DNA from: Rutpela maculata
Lineage: Eukaryota > Arthropoda > Insecta > Coleoptera > Cerambycidae
Assembly (NCBI GenBank): GCA_936432065.2
Contig: OW386287.2
Span: 79,177,804 to 79,241,803 of the forward strand
Reading direction: 5' to 3'
DNA: 64,000 nucleotides
This document shows positions 47,649 through 59,159 of the stretch, one piece after another. Under the pieces are notes generated by a model. The model was not told the DNA's origin. It worked only from the letters and a program-made list of their open reading frames with translations, and searched no databases. The position numbers were made by a program, and so were the translations under genes. Within the stretch, counting starts at the first letter, position 1. Every line of letters begins with the position of its first letter.

Positions 47649-49955
47649 CAGTAACTAGAGGTTTTAACTTCGGAATAATGTCATATTGAACGGATTTCGT
47701 TCATTTTTGGCAGTATAATGGTAAATGCTTCACAGAAAAGTTTCTGTATTGTGCGGGGCTTGCTAATTTATAGGGGGTGGATGCCACCCCCTCTCAGGGG
47801 GTGGCACTTAAAAAATATATATATTTATTGGAGATGAAAAAGAATCAAATTTTAAGAAAACAAGGTTCTATGCAATTTTTCACATGAATTGAGAGTTTTT
47901 AATTTATAACGACATCAAAATTGCGATTTTAGCTTAAAAAAAAAGGTATATCCAATTGGCTTTCATCAAGTATCTCGAAAAGTATTACTTTATCGAAAAA
48001 ATGTTACAGACCAATTACAGAAAGTACAAACTAATTATTTTTTATTTATTGATGTAGGATTAATAATTTCGGAGATATTTAAGTTTATATTTAAGATCCA
48101 AGTGTTCATAAGATAATTATTTAGAGCGAGAGTTAAATATCTCAGAAACTGTGTTTTACCTACGTAAAAAATGCTAATAAGTAGAATAATAGGTTATTAA
48201 TTAAGCTTTCAACTGTTTTTTATTTGTTTTTATTTGTTTTTGAAGCATAAAAACAAAGAAGTTATAACCGAAGCAATGTGCGTCTTCACATTTTTCTAAA
48301 TGACAACGTCGCCATTTTGTTACTGTAATTAGCCAGTAATTAAAAAAAGAAGAATTTCAATCACTATTTCTCAATAATATATAGCATGACGTAGATGCTC
48401 AATTTTTATCGTTTGTATAGAGCACTTGCTTTAGAAGAAAATTAAAGTTTAAACTACAAAGATATTTTCGATAAAAAGTAATTTATTTTTTCCTATTCCA
48501 AATATCTCAATAAATATTAGTTTTAGTGAATAATGGATAGGGAATAAAAATAAAGCTGATAAACTGATAATGAATTTTGCTGTTTTAATTATTTACATAG
48601 ATTTAATAGTTTCGGATATATGAAAGTTGGCATCCGAACGTTTATAAAACGAAAAATTTAGTTTAAATGTTAAATATCTCAGAAATTGTGACACCTACGT
48701 CAAGCACGCTAAGAAATGAAATTAAAGACAATTAATTGCGCTTTCAAATTATTTTTTACTCGTTTCTGTAGCATAAGAAATAAAGAAGTTATGACGGAAA
48801 AATGCACGTATTTATATTTTTTATATAAAAAGGTCGCCATTGTGTTACTCTAATTAGCCAGTAATTTTAAAAATTATCTCAAATACAGTTTTTCGTTAAA
48901 ATGATAAGTAGAGAATAAGATAAAACAAAAATATAAAACTTAAAAAAAAAAGATAATAAAAAATCCAACTGCACAAGTCTTTGTTAAGTTACATTTACTT
49001 CTCAAATTATCATAAATTACTATGTTGTAGAAAATGCTATCGATTAAAAACTGTTTTGGTCCGTTTTTAAATTTTTTATAATTAATCATATTTCTAATGT
49101 CATTTGATAATGCATTAAATAATATTATATAGTTATAGAGATAGACAATAAATTTGTATTGTAGTTGCGATGATCAGAACACATTTTAAAAAATAAATGA
49201 CTAAATGTTATAGTGAATTATCTATTTTATTCCTTTTTAGAATTAAAACGAGAAATTATTATTATTATCTCTTAACCCATTTACATCCTATAATTAAAAT
49301 TTTTAAAATATGACTTCAGATTCGTAATCAACGACATCAGAAACCTGTATGCATAAATTAAAACGCGAAATCAAGTAATTTGTTACATTTGCCCAGTTTC
49401 CCTCCGCCATATCGGATCCGCTATTTTCAATTTTCTAATTTTGACTTCACATTCATAATTAGCGATCCCCAAAACCTATATACATAAATTAAAACGGGAA
49501 ACTAAGCAATTTGTTACATTTGCCCCATTTCCCTCCGCCATATCGGATCCGCTATTTTCAATTTTTTATTTCGACTTCATATTCGTAATTAGCGACCCCT
49601 AAAACTTATAAGCATAAATTAGAATGCGAAATCAAGCAATTTTTTACATTTTGCCTCATTTCCGTCCGCCATATTGAAGCCGCCATTTTGAATTTGTTTA
49701 TTTTGACTTCAGATTCGTAATCCAAAAACATAAATATACTGCATTTCAAAAATTAATAATCAATACTTTTCCATATATTAATTTTTTTGATTTAGGAAAA
49801 CCACCCCCAAATCAAATCAGAGGTAAGGCAAGCACCGAGACCATATAGAAACTAAAGATGATACCTTTTACCACAAGAATCACCCATAAAAAAAATTATC
49901 ATTCAATATGAAATTATTCCGAAGTTTTGCATATTTTTACCTCTAGGTACTACTG
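47649..49955. mobile_element. TA-flanked element E3
   Basis: 2.3-kb relative of E1 and E2 with ends CAGTAACTAGAGG and inverted partner, and TA outside each end (47,647-47,648; 49,956-49,957). The left arm block with GGGGTGG near 47,775 matches E1. The right half contains the tandem repeat at 49,312-49,740. No transposase. Confidence 0.75.
49312..49740. repeat. Tandem repeat inside E3, about 130-bp period, three units
   Basis: GACTTCA(G/C/T)ATTCGTAAT words begin near 49,312, 49,443, 49,573 and 49,704. Each unit contains CATAAATTA(A/G)AA and TCCGCCATAT. E2 carries only a single unit, so this is an amplification within the family. Confidence 0.85.
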
Positions 49956-50049
49956 TACTTTCGAGTAGATTCTAATCACATAAAAATTGAAGTTTTTTCA
50001 TTCTCATCTGAAATCATCAGTGTGGTACATAATCCATTCGAACCTAAAT

Positions 50050-50470
50050 TACTCTTACAAAATAATAAGAAAAATATTTTGCAAAATGAAAGCTACGAAA
50101 TGCAAAAGTTGGCAGGAAATATTTAATCATTTGAAATATGAAAATTATACCTACACTGCCTAAAAATATTGACTTTTTACTTTTGGGTATTAAAATGCAC
50201 TGTCCTGAACAGTTTCGTACTTCAATTTATTATTATCAACCTTTTACCCTCATAACTAGGGGTTGAAAGTGTCCTAGATGACTAATAATTATTTTATTTC
50301 TCTTTTTGGATTAAAAATTATTTCAAATATCAATTTCTCTCTATAAACGCTCAATCGAATGCTTGATGCATATAATTAACCCTTGCCACTCAAAAGAGTA
50401 ATATACTATATATATACTAAAAAATCGTCAGCTACTGCAAGTAATTGAAATAATTTTTTCATATTAAAAA
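50050..50470. other. AT-rich stretch, no gene seen
   Basis: No recognised feature. Confidence 0.5.
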
Positions 50471-50471
50471 A

Positions 50472-50560
50472 AAAAGAAAAATCTTGCGATCGATAGGATT
50501 TGAACCTGCGAACCTCAAGTTTAAAATTTATAGTCTCGCCAAATTACCAAATTACTGTAC
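50472..50560 (-). repeat. tRNA-like sequence (B box present, A box eroded)
   Basis: On the minus strand the end reads GCAGGTTCAAATCC followed by TATCGATCGCAAGA. GGTTCAAATCC is a perfect polymerase III B box with a partly pairing T arm. A 5' half with TTGGTAATTTGGCG could be an eroded D arm. It may be a decayed tRNA or tRNA-derived SINE; I cannot fold a convincing full cloverleaf. Confidence 0.35.
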
Positions 50561-50582
50561 TTTTATTTTGTTTAACTATGCA

Positions 50583-50942
50583 TGTTAGATCAGGATTTAC
50601 ATTAACTTGTTTTTAAAAACTTTTATTTAATTAATGAGAGTCAACGTTGACTCTTCGAAATAAAAATGTAGTTATAAAATGAACTGTTTAATCTGACATG
50701 AGTATAAGAACTGACTACAAACGATTATCTGTCTAATTTAAATCTTCGGTTGGCTGTGCTTAGTCAGCATTAGTATTGTTTCCCAAGACAAGCCAAAGGA
50801 AATATGATATTACATATCAGCGATAAATAATATGAGGGAATTCGTTATCAACACGTAGCTGAAATATGATATGCTGAGATAGTTTAAAAGGAATAAAAGT
50901 CACGTACAAGTTTTTATGCAGTGGATCAAATATTATATAACA
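50583..50942 (-). repeat. 3' LTR
   Basis: 360 bp, begins TG and ends CA on either strand. It differs from the 5' LTR at about seven positions, among them two adjacent near its end. Confidence 0.9.
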
Positions 50943-50956
50943 ACGTCCCCCTTATT
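50943..50956 (-). promoter_or_regulatory. Polypurine tract
   Basis: On the minus strand AATAAGGGGGACGT lies immediately before the 3' LTR. Such a purine run primes plus-strand DNA synthesis in LTR elements. Confidence 0.7.
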
Positions 50957-50959
50957 AAA

Positions 50960-51180
50960 AAAGTTGGTGATTATACAGCAACTTTTGTAAAATATAAAAG
51001 CAGAATAATAGTAAAGTAAAAAGAATAAAATAAATATAAAAGCAAAATAATAATAAAACGAAAAGAATAAAATTGTAAAATATAAAAATGCAAATAGTAT
51101 ATAAGAATATTAAAGATGTACATATAACATAAATTAATATTAATCATGAAATCAAAATTGGTAACAATGTAGGATGTCTT
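50960..51180. repeat. A-rich degenerate repeat downstream of env
   Basis: Repeated AATATAAAAGCA- and AGAATAAAAT-type words with a period of about 50 bp, forming the 3' untranslated part of the insertion. Confidence 0.6.
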
Positions 51181-51184
51181 TAAG

Positions 51185-53013
51185 TTAGTTCGACTTCTTC
51201 GGTCTCTTCTTCTCTTTGGATACTGGGTCTTCTCCTTGGAGGTAATATACTGGTGAAACTTTTGAGCGTTCGTCTTGGCATCGGTGGAGATGGAGGGGAG
51301 CCGTGTGATGCATGAACAACTTTCGGCTTCTTTTTCTGCATTTGCAGAACAGGTACAGAAGGATAAGGGAAATAGTGAAATACGTGAACGACGAGATGTG
51401 TTTTATCATGTAGGGTTCGTTAATGAGGTCGTCTAAATCCTTGGAGTACTGGTCTAATTTATGTTTTGCAATTTCGAGGTCTTCTGTATTCAAATTGTTT
51501 AACTTCAGTGGTTTTAAATTTGGTAGTTGAGTTTTGTCTGGAAGGTCACTGCAGCAATCGTACGGAATTTCGACTGGGTGAGTGTTATCTCTAACATCTA
51601 GCACTTCGTTGAAACTGGCCTGGATTTTGGTAATACCAACAAAGGCGTAACAGCTGGGTTGTAGTTTTATAATGGAATTTTTTGTGATGACTTCTGTTTT
51701 TGAATTTCTCTTCGGACAATTAACGGTAACATGTAATGGTTCTGCGTTGATGACTAGCCAGGTGTTTTCTTGGAGTTTTTGTACGTTGTATCCTTGACTG
51801 ATTATCAATGAGGTTTGATAATTTTGAGGTTTTTGAAGAGTCTTGCTTCACATATTGCATTGTTATCTATCGGGTGGGCGAACAGGTTGGAACATAATTT
51901 GGTTCCCATGTAAAGTTGTTCGCACTCATCTAGATTTGGGATGGGTAAGAACATTAAGGAATCATCATCTCTCGCGATAAATTTTTGTGATACCGATAAT
52001 AAGTGGTGTAAACCAGTTCTATTATCCAAAATGGGGATAGGATACAATTGATAGGCTGTGTAAGTTTGTGGGTCTACTAAAGGTACTTTTAAAACAAAGA
52101 TTAAACTTGAGTCGGTCTGAAAGGCTTGGAGTTCCATAATTTCCAAATATTGAGCAACTTTTGAGAGCCTTATTGAAAGCGGTAGGTTATTTTTATGGAA
52201 ATTCTGTGAAATTTCCTGTAAGGATGAAATTAAGTCTGTTGGAGTGATGATTGACGTATGAATGATTTTTAAACGTGCAAATGTTATTGCATTTAGAACA
52301 TCATTTAAATTATCTTCGATGTACAAATAGCTTGCCATTAATTGTTCGCAATAATGTAAGAATATTAATTTGATTTCAATGGCTTCGATATAACTTGTCA
52401 TAGATTGAATTGTGCGATCGATTTCTTTGATATTTTTGTTAAATGTTTCTTCGTCAATTTGAAGTTTTTGAATAGTTGAATTGAAATTTTTGATAACGGA
52501 TGTAGTAACTGAAATTTGATTTTTTATTAGATTCTCCAATTGGTGTTCATCATTGTTTAGCTTATTGAAGCAATCAGAATAGTATTGACCGTCTTCGGCA
52601 TCTAAATTTCCGGTTATTGATTTAAAGATTGTGTCGAAACCGTTGAGTATTCCGGGCTTATATCGTTTTGTATCCAAAAAAATTTCGTCAAATTTCGATT
52701 TTATAGTTTTAGATATTTGTGTTAAGAGATTTAGATCTGTTTTAACTTCACTCCTGAAAGTGATCGTCTTCTGATCGGCGGCATCTAGGGTGTTTAGGAT
52801 AAGCTCTAACATTTTTTCGTTTCTGTCAAAGGTTGTTTTTAGGGAGGAAATGTTTTTGTGAACCAGTAATGTCCATTTGTCATTGGTTACTATTACGTCA
52901 GATTTTTCGTGGTAGTATATTCCTATGGTGTTGTTTATGGGTGTGATTTTATATTGGGAAACCACTAGTGTTGCTGATCCGAACAGCAGGAATAACAGTG
53001 TTAAATTCTTCAT
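51185..53013 (-). pseudogene. Errantivirus envelope gene, frameshifted
   Basis: Envelope glycoprotein of the gypsy/17.6-type errantivirus family, related to baculovirus F proteins; in intact form it would sit in membranes of infected insect cells. The likely start at 53,013 opens a hydrophobic signal peptide; an in-frame extension to 53,097 also exists. A reading-frame change near 51,805 splits the gene into a 5' part (to 51,805) and a 3' part (51,808-51,185). The 3' part has a hydrophobic transmembrane segment near its residues 140-165 followed by a basic cytoplasmic tail. Combined length (about 600 residues) is near or above that of the family. There are no other stops, so the damage is limited, in line with the 2% LTR divergence. 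It is the only gene in the element. Confidence 0.8.
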
Positions 53014-53180
53014 TGAGTGTAGGTTCTTCCAGTAAGGGATTAGGATCCGCCCCCACCAGTGAGGAAGGTTTCCTTGTTCCGATAGATAACTTTGCACTAG
53101 TTAGGCACCTCGTGGAGATATTGTCCTTTTTCTTGTGGGTCACTACCGGTTAGGCTTCTTGTTCTAGCGATGTTCGCGGT
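53014..53180 (-). other. Leader between primer site and env
   Basis: About 170 nt on the minus strand between the primer-binding site and the env start. Another frame here is open for 64 codons (53,143-52,949) beginning MTHKKKDNIS, overlapping the env start; it may be a remnant of an upstream gene joined at a splice junction. Confidence 0.5.
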
Positions 53181-53198
53181 ATCCTACCGACTGCGCCA
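53181..53198 (-). promoter_or_regulatory. Primer-binding site, tRNA-Ser type
   Basis: On the minus strand TGGCGCAGTCGGTAGGAT starts 2 nt inside the 5' LTR. All 18 nt are complementary to the 3' end of insect tRNA-Ser including CCA, as in the 17.6/297/tom group of errantiviruses. Confidence 0.85.
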
Positions 53199-53200
53199 AT

Positions 53201-53560
53201 TGTTAGATCAGGATTTACATTAACTTGTTTTTAAAAACTTTTATTTAATTAATGAGAGTCAACGTTGACTCTTCGAAATAAAAATGTAGTTATAAAATGA
53301 AATGTTTAATCTGACATGAGTATAAGAACTGACTACAAAAGATTATCTGTCTAGTTTATATCCTCGGTTGGCTGTGCTTAGTCAGCATTAGTATTGTTTC
53401 CCAAGACAAGCCAAAGGAAATATGATATTACATATCAGCGATAAATAATATGAGGGAATTCGTTATCAACACGTAGCTGAAATATGATATGCTGAGATAG
53501 TTTAAAAGGAATAAAAGTCACGTACAAGTTTTTATGCAGTGTACCAAATATTATATAACA
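53201..53560 (-). repeat. 5' LTR
   Basis: 360 bp, same ends as the 3' LTR and followed by the TGCA duplication. Confidence 0.9.
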
Positions 53561-53796
53561 TGCATACATGTCATTTAGTTAGTCTCGCGCTTCAGCACAC
53601 GACTCTATTCAGAGAGTTACTTTAGGTTGTAAAATATATGATACACAAGAAGCATGACTCTATTTATAGATTGTTATTTTGTTTTTAATTTTTTTCACGG
53701 ATTCCAAATCGAAAAAACGCTTGTGTGATATACCGTTGAAATCAGAATTTTATCTACATTCGATGGTTCGGTTACAAATTTTAAGTTAGAATAATA

Positions 53797-54010
53797 TAGA
53801 CAACTTGTGCCAAAACGGCACTAAATATAATCCGATCTCAACCAAAACCGATCTTCTGAAGCAGTTTCATCTAAATCCGTTTAGTAGTTTCGCCGCTATC
53901 GTGCTAACACACATACACACGGACATTTTTCAAAAACCACTTTTTTGGATTCCTGAGACCTCAAAACGTAAAGATCTGATGTTATCTCAATTTTCGATTT
54001 TGGACCAATT
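53797..54010 (+). repeat. Dispersed repeat G, copy 2
   Basis: Matches 29,000-29,255 in the blocks AAAACGGCACTAAA, ACACACATACACAC..ATTTTTCAAAAACCAC and AAAACGTAAAGATCTGATG. Confidence 0.7.
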
Positions 54011-54164
54011 TTAGTAACCCACCACGATTTTGAGGGGAGGTTAGTATTCGTGTAAAAAGACTTTTAAATTGAAAAAGTAAACTTTACTCTTTCTTAAAAA
54101 TTGTAATACACTGGTAAATTTATACCTCAAAATTATTATTTTTAACCCTTTACAATTATATATT

Positions 54165-55547
54165 CAAATTCAAATTTCTTATTTGCCTTTTCAGTGTAAT
54201 TACATAATCAGACACGTCAGCATAATATACAATGTTTAAAATCATAATGAAGTAAAAATTGATATATACAAACATTAAAATATATATAAAACAAAATTAA
54301 CAAGTGCATAATTACAAACAGAAAATATACATACGTGTTTACATGTATAAAGGTACAGTCGTAACAAATTAAAGTAAATAATAATTTATGTCGGCATTTA
54401 AAAAAACCGCTGCCCAAGGAATCACTACTTCCACATCCAGATTTTTTATCTAAGTCACTCACAACGAAAAAATTTTGTATGTGGAAATAATTGTTTATGG
54501 AACTTTAATAATATAATATTTGAAATCCTCTACCCCAAAAACCCATAAAACGATACCCCACATCGGTAGCGGGGTGGGGGTGGTGATAGGGGGTGGTAGT
54601 GGGGGTGGATGAAGTAAAAAAACATTTTGAGGTTTCTGGTTCTTGTACACACCCTAAATCACATTTTTTTTCATCCCCTTTAATAATGGGGTGGGGTGGT
54701 AATGGGGGTGGCTAATGCCAACATTTTTTTTGAGACCTCAGCTTCTCTTGTATATACTAAATACCAATTTTATGGGCTCTTACCTGCTTGATTTACCTAT
54801 TTTCCCCAAATTTACCCCAATTTACCCCCCAACCTTTCGACGGAACAAGATGAAAATATAATCTAGTTCTAGATCTCGTTAAAGTACATATGTGTACCAA
54901 ATTTCAAGTCAATATCTCAAACGGTTCCAGAGTAAACGTGCGCACAAAAAAAGTTACAGACAGACCGACAGACAGAAAATTTTTTTCGCTCAAACTTAAA
55001 ATCTCGACGTTTCGTGACTTTCTAAGCCTATTTGAACAATAAAAATTTTTAAAAAATTTTTTGTCGTTACTATACTTCCACTGGACGTGGAAGTAATTAT
55101 AAAATGCATTTTCTGTAAGAATTTCTTTTGTCATTTGTTTAAATTGCTTAATATCTATATTTATAGTCGTCTTTGGTAGTTTATTAAAAAACAATTATCC
55201 GTAATAATTTTTGGCACCTCGACTGTGGTTTAGTCTTATATAATTATTTTTGGTATTGCGGGAATGTATATCACTTACAAGACTATATTGATTCAAGTTC
55301 ATTTTAACAAACAAAAGACATTCATAAATATACACAGAGGGCAAAATTAAAATTTTTAAATTCATTTCCCCATAACATCCTCTCTGAAACCCGTGAAACA
55401 CACAGATCGAATGGCATGACGTTGTATAGAAAATACTCGACCAGTATGTGCCGAATGACTACAAGTAGTGATGATCGCATAACTGATTACCGAATGAAAA
55501 AGATTGAAGAAGGCTATTTTACTACTTGCATAGATAAGACATGACAA
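54165..55547 (-). pseudogene. LINE-5: reverse-transcriptase C-terminal end, split by H4
   Basis: On the minus strand coding for the C-terminal region of a Jockey/CR1-type LINE protein starts near 55,547 (FHSVISYAII, GHSAHTGRVFSIQRHAIRSV, CFTGFREDVMGK) and continues after a frame change to 55,195, then a short KFKQMTKEILTENAFY-like end at about 55,110. There the Helentron-like copy H4 interrupts it. The LINE 3' region resumes at 54,400 and ends in GGCAAATAAGAAATTTGAATTTG near 54,165-54,195, a typical LINE 3' end. Confidence 0.75.
54401..55097 (-). mobile_element. Helentron/HINE-like element, copy H4
   Basis: Reverse orientation of H1-H3: ends AAAAAACCGCTGCCCAAGG at 54,401 and CCACTGGACGTGGAAGT at its right. 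Contains the GTCT/GTCG tract (54,950-54,975) and the GTACCAAATTTCAAGTC block. It interrupts the end of LINE-5, so it is the younger insertion. Confidence 0.75.
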
Positions 55548-55549
55548 GA

Positions 55550-57040
55550 TTTCTTATCAAGTATAAATTCTTATTAAGTTTTTTAACCATAAAATCTATT
55601 TGGTGCTCCTGTTGTAGAACCTTCCAGAATTGACCTAGGTCGAAGCCAAAATAAAAATTCGACTTAGGTAAATAATTCATTTTAGGGCATTTTCAAAAGT
55701 CTGAGAGAGTTCAGAGCCACAAAATAACACAAAAGGAACAATATGAGTTCATTCAGACATGAGGCACAAGTAAGTAAAAAATTTGAAAAAATACCAAATT
55801 TTTGCGAAATTATTTTTTTTTTACTATTTTATTCCTCCGCCGAAGACATTAACCATGGAGGTACAGTCATTATATATCCTGTTCTAAGGACTGACAATAA
55901 AATTTTAACGATGCAATGTATCAAAAGGGCGAAACCGACGAATTTGGCAAAGGCGCTGTAGCGCCTATAAGCAAAAATTGGTAAAATATCAGTGAAAATA
56001 CACAAGGCCGGTTTCTCGCATAAAACGAGTTTGGATTCACCCAGCTATTCATAATTTTTACGAGTGCGTTGAATGGTCAATACAAAGCGATGGTAGGAAA
56101 GCCAACTACAGGGCTTTCCAAATAATAAATTTATAGAGAAAATCGTCTTGTGCACAAAGGACTCAAAAATCAATCTTGCCAAAAAGTCGTCCGAAGGCGT
56201 CATTTTGTCATATGTCAATATGTCATAAGACTGACCGAACGTTATTAAACTTATTTATTAGTCGAACTCCGTCCCGTGAATGATATAATCACGATATGGG
56301 GGACCTTTAAGCTACTCATAAGTGAACCAAAATTTTTTAAGTAAAATATTTTTATATTATTTTCAATCAGCCATAATTACCAAAAATACAAAATTTTTAA
56401 ATTCTTTTTAAAAGGCTTGCATTAAATTCTGAGGAAGTTAAATGAATCTTTTCTACCAAATTTATTGTTAGTGCACGCTCTCATTTGTATGGTTAAAAAG
56501 TAATTTGCCTTAGTTGGGGAGGCGTGATTCTTTCACATTGTATCATTTTGCAGAAAATCACTGTATTGTTTTATACTTATTAAATAAATGATATTCTTTG
56601 AACTAATTGCATTTTTTTTGATGTAGGGACTTGTTGCTACTTTTAATCCCTGGAGTTTTCTTTTGGAAGACCTAAACAACTGAGTTAATCGAAATCTCAT
56701 GATTCCCTAAGTTTGATACTCAGTGCTCTGGTCGCCTTACGGGAGCTTGATAGGGATTTTCTATGCGATTTCTCCAAAAATATTTAAGTGTAGAGACCAT
56801 TATTAGTAGGTAAACAGATAATTATCACGTCAAATTCTAATCCCGTCGGAGAGAAATCTTCGATAGTGATTTTTTTCTATGCAAAAATCACAATAATCCA
56901 GAGCCGTAAAAGCCCTTATTGCCAGTGAATAATTAAAATCACGTCCTGAGAGAGCGTCGTTAATGATCTGAGGTAGTGCAGCCTTGACCTATTACCTACT
57001 CGTCTATTGAAGTATATCTTATTTCGAATCCACTCGGGAG
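55550..57040. other. AT-rich stretch, no convincing gene
   Basis: An open frame at 55,743-55,961 (contains EDINHGGTVIIYPVLRTDN) has some protein-like character but no recognised family; it may be part of a decayed transposon. Confidence 0.4.
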
Positions 57041-57049
57041 TGGAAAAAC

Positions 57050-58075
57050 GGCTCAGAACGCGGCTGGCGCCCTTCTAAAAATAAATTGGTATCACGTCAC
57101 CTAGACGCTCAGTAGTGAGTTCTTCTACACTCCCAGGTAAGGTGAGGATCTAAGTATACTCCAAGAAATTTCGTACAGTCCGGATTTTTTACGCTGTCTA
57201 AGTTGAAAATACCATGTGTATTGGTTTTTCATTATTTTGTAGTAGTTTATTTGCTGTGAACCAGTTTTGAAAATCTACTGCTTTATTGACTATATCATGC
57301 AGTAAACACTTTCAGTTATTATCTTTAGTGATTATTATGGTGTCATCGGCATATAATATAGTACTACAATTTATACTTGCGCAAATTAAGTCGTTAATAT
57401 AAATTATGAACAACACCTCAGTACATCTGTCCCAGTACAGATCCCTGTGGTACACCGTGATTGATTGGTAAGTGGTCGGCAATTACTTTATTAAAAAATG
57501 TACTCTGTCTTATATTTGACAAGTAGGATGTTATCATCTTTAATCTAACCTCATTGAAACCTTAGAAATGTAATTTAACTAACAGGATATCGTGAGAAAT
57601 ACAACGAAAACTCTACATAAGTCGCAAAAAATAGATCCTACGTAGTTTTTATTTTCTAATCCTTCTACGACATTATCTACCGTTTTAAAACAACTAGAGA
57701 AGTTGAGCGACTCTTTCTGAAACCAAACTATCAGTTAACAGGGTGTTTTCTTTAAAGTATTCACAGATTTGTTTTTTCAGAAGAATTTCGAATATTTTTG
57801 AAATTACTGGTAGTAACGATATGGGTCGGGTGTTTTACTGGATCGTCTCCTGAACCATTTTTATATATTGGTATTATTTTAACAATTTTAAAGTAGTCTG
57901 GGTATGTAATGCATATGTTAGATAATTTTGTTAAGGGTATAATTAGAATATCCTTGATATATTTAATTAATTTATAGTTCATATCATAAACATCTTTGCT
58001 ACCATTATTTTTCAGCTCATTTAATGTTTCTCTTACCTCAATAAATCCTACTTCTTTGAATTTAAATGTGTTCAT
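57050..58075 (-). pseudogene. LINE-6: reverse transcriptase, decayed
   Basis: Minus strand. From 58,075: EVRETLNELKNNGSKDVYDMN (N-terminal RT), then KIVKIIPIYKNGSGDDPV (about 57,860-57,910), FLTISC/ISHDILL-type motif near 57,590, GVPQGSVLG near 57,440, catalytic ILYADDTIIITK near 57,325-57,360 and TKFLGVYLDPHLTW near 57,110-57,160. Several frame changes and stops break it. 3' end not identified. Jockey/CR1-like in motif order. Confidence 0.75.
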
Positions 58076-58079
58076 CTAT

Positions 58080-58850
58080 GTGTTTTGTATGATTAGGTGA
58101 TGTTGTGATGTATTATTATATCAGGTAGCTGTTTGATAATATTTTCTGCAGCCTCTGCATAATAATTACCTACTCAAGTTATTATTATTATAAGCAGTCT
58201 AGGACAATTTCAACCCGTACTACTGGGGGTAAAGGGTTACTTATAATTATTATTTTGAGGTATAAACTTACATTACATTGCTACTTGTTCTACTGAATGA
58301 CTTTAAAAATGTTTAAACGTATACTATACAATGGACGCTTTTCACAATACAAAAAGAATACATATAACAAGAAGCAAAAACTTTTGTAATAAGCACACTC
58401 ATACAGTGATGACGCACGAGATATAAAAAACTTGTGACCCGGAGTCGTTAAAAAGGCTGAAGAATTTTCCAAGAATAATAAAAGCGAATGCAAGTTTTAC
58501 GAGTAAAATGAAAAATGCAATTTTCTAAGAATACCTCGTCTTATATTCAGTTAAAACTACTTCAACTTTGTCAACATGAAAACTGTTTATATTTTTCCTC
58601 TGCTTTCACATGTAGCAACAATAATTTAGTCATAATATCCTTTCATCTTTCATCCATCTGTCTTGAAATAAAATAGAAAAATATATCAAATAAAATATAT
58701 TTGTACAGGCTAGAGCAAATAGTGGCCAAGATTGTTTTATTTTGTATAATGATAAAATAATGGCTTAAAATATTAGAATTACTAATATTTTTAAATTCAC
58801 CAAGATAATTCAATTCAATATTAAGCTATTTTAAATAATATTATTATAAA
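58080..58850. other. AT-rich stretch, no gene seen
   Basis: No recognised feature. Confidence 0.5.
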
Positions 58851-58859
58851 ACCGTTAGC

Positions 58860-58990
58860 CATTGATAACTGCGAATGCTTAGTTGAACAATTAAAATAAA
58901 AAAAGATATTCGGTATATTTAATAAAAGGGAACTTTGCCGTATTCTAGCAAAATATTAGTCAAGTAGGTATTCGCAGTCGGCCATACCTG
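58860..58990 (+). mobile_element. Short MITE-like member of repeat J
   Basis: Starts AACTGCGAATGC and ends TAGGTATTCGCAGT, forming inverted ends related to the GACTGCGAATACCTA word of copies at 14,480 and 38,105. About 120 bp, non-coding. Confidence 0.5.
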
Positions 58991-59159
58991 AATGTACTAC
59001 TAAATGGCAACCTACATGCGTTAAATCGTTGAGGAATCGACGCAAGATCCTCTCTTAGAGATGGCAAAGTATAGTACGTTTAATATATACCACTTCCGCA
59101 AACCCTACAAAGTGAAAATGTTTGAGAGAACCACATGAGCCTCTGCGTGTTTCAAGAAA

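Larger units (their letters stand above)
47425..50040 (-). repeat. Repeat A, third copy, split by element E3
   Basis: 47,425-47,648 and 49,956-50,040 together match 1-280, with the TA-flanked element E3 inserted inside the exon-like part. The exon-like frame is eroded here: an in-frame stop and many substitutions, though the ENEK motif is kept. Confidence 0.65.
50583..53560 (-). mobile_element. Errantivirus-type LTR insertion with env only
   Basis: A complete insertion of 2,978 bp on the minus strand. Two 360-bp LTRs with about 7 differences (roughly 2%) flank an interior that holds a tRNA-Ser type primer-binding site, a leader of about 170 nt, a single env gene and a polypurine tract. A 4-bp direct repeat TGCA abuts both ends (50,579-50,582; 53,561-53,564), and YRYR targets are usual for gypsy-type errantiviruses. 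gag and pol are absent: only about 170 nt separate the primer site from the env start. The copy is therefore either a reverse-transcribed spliced env messenger or the product of one internal deletion. Confidence 0.85.
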
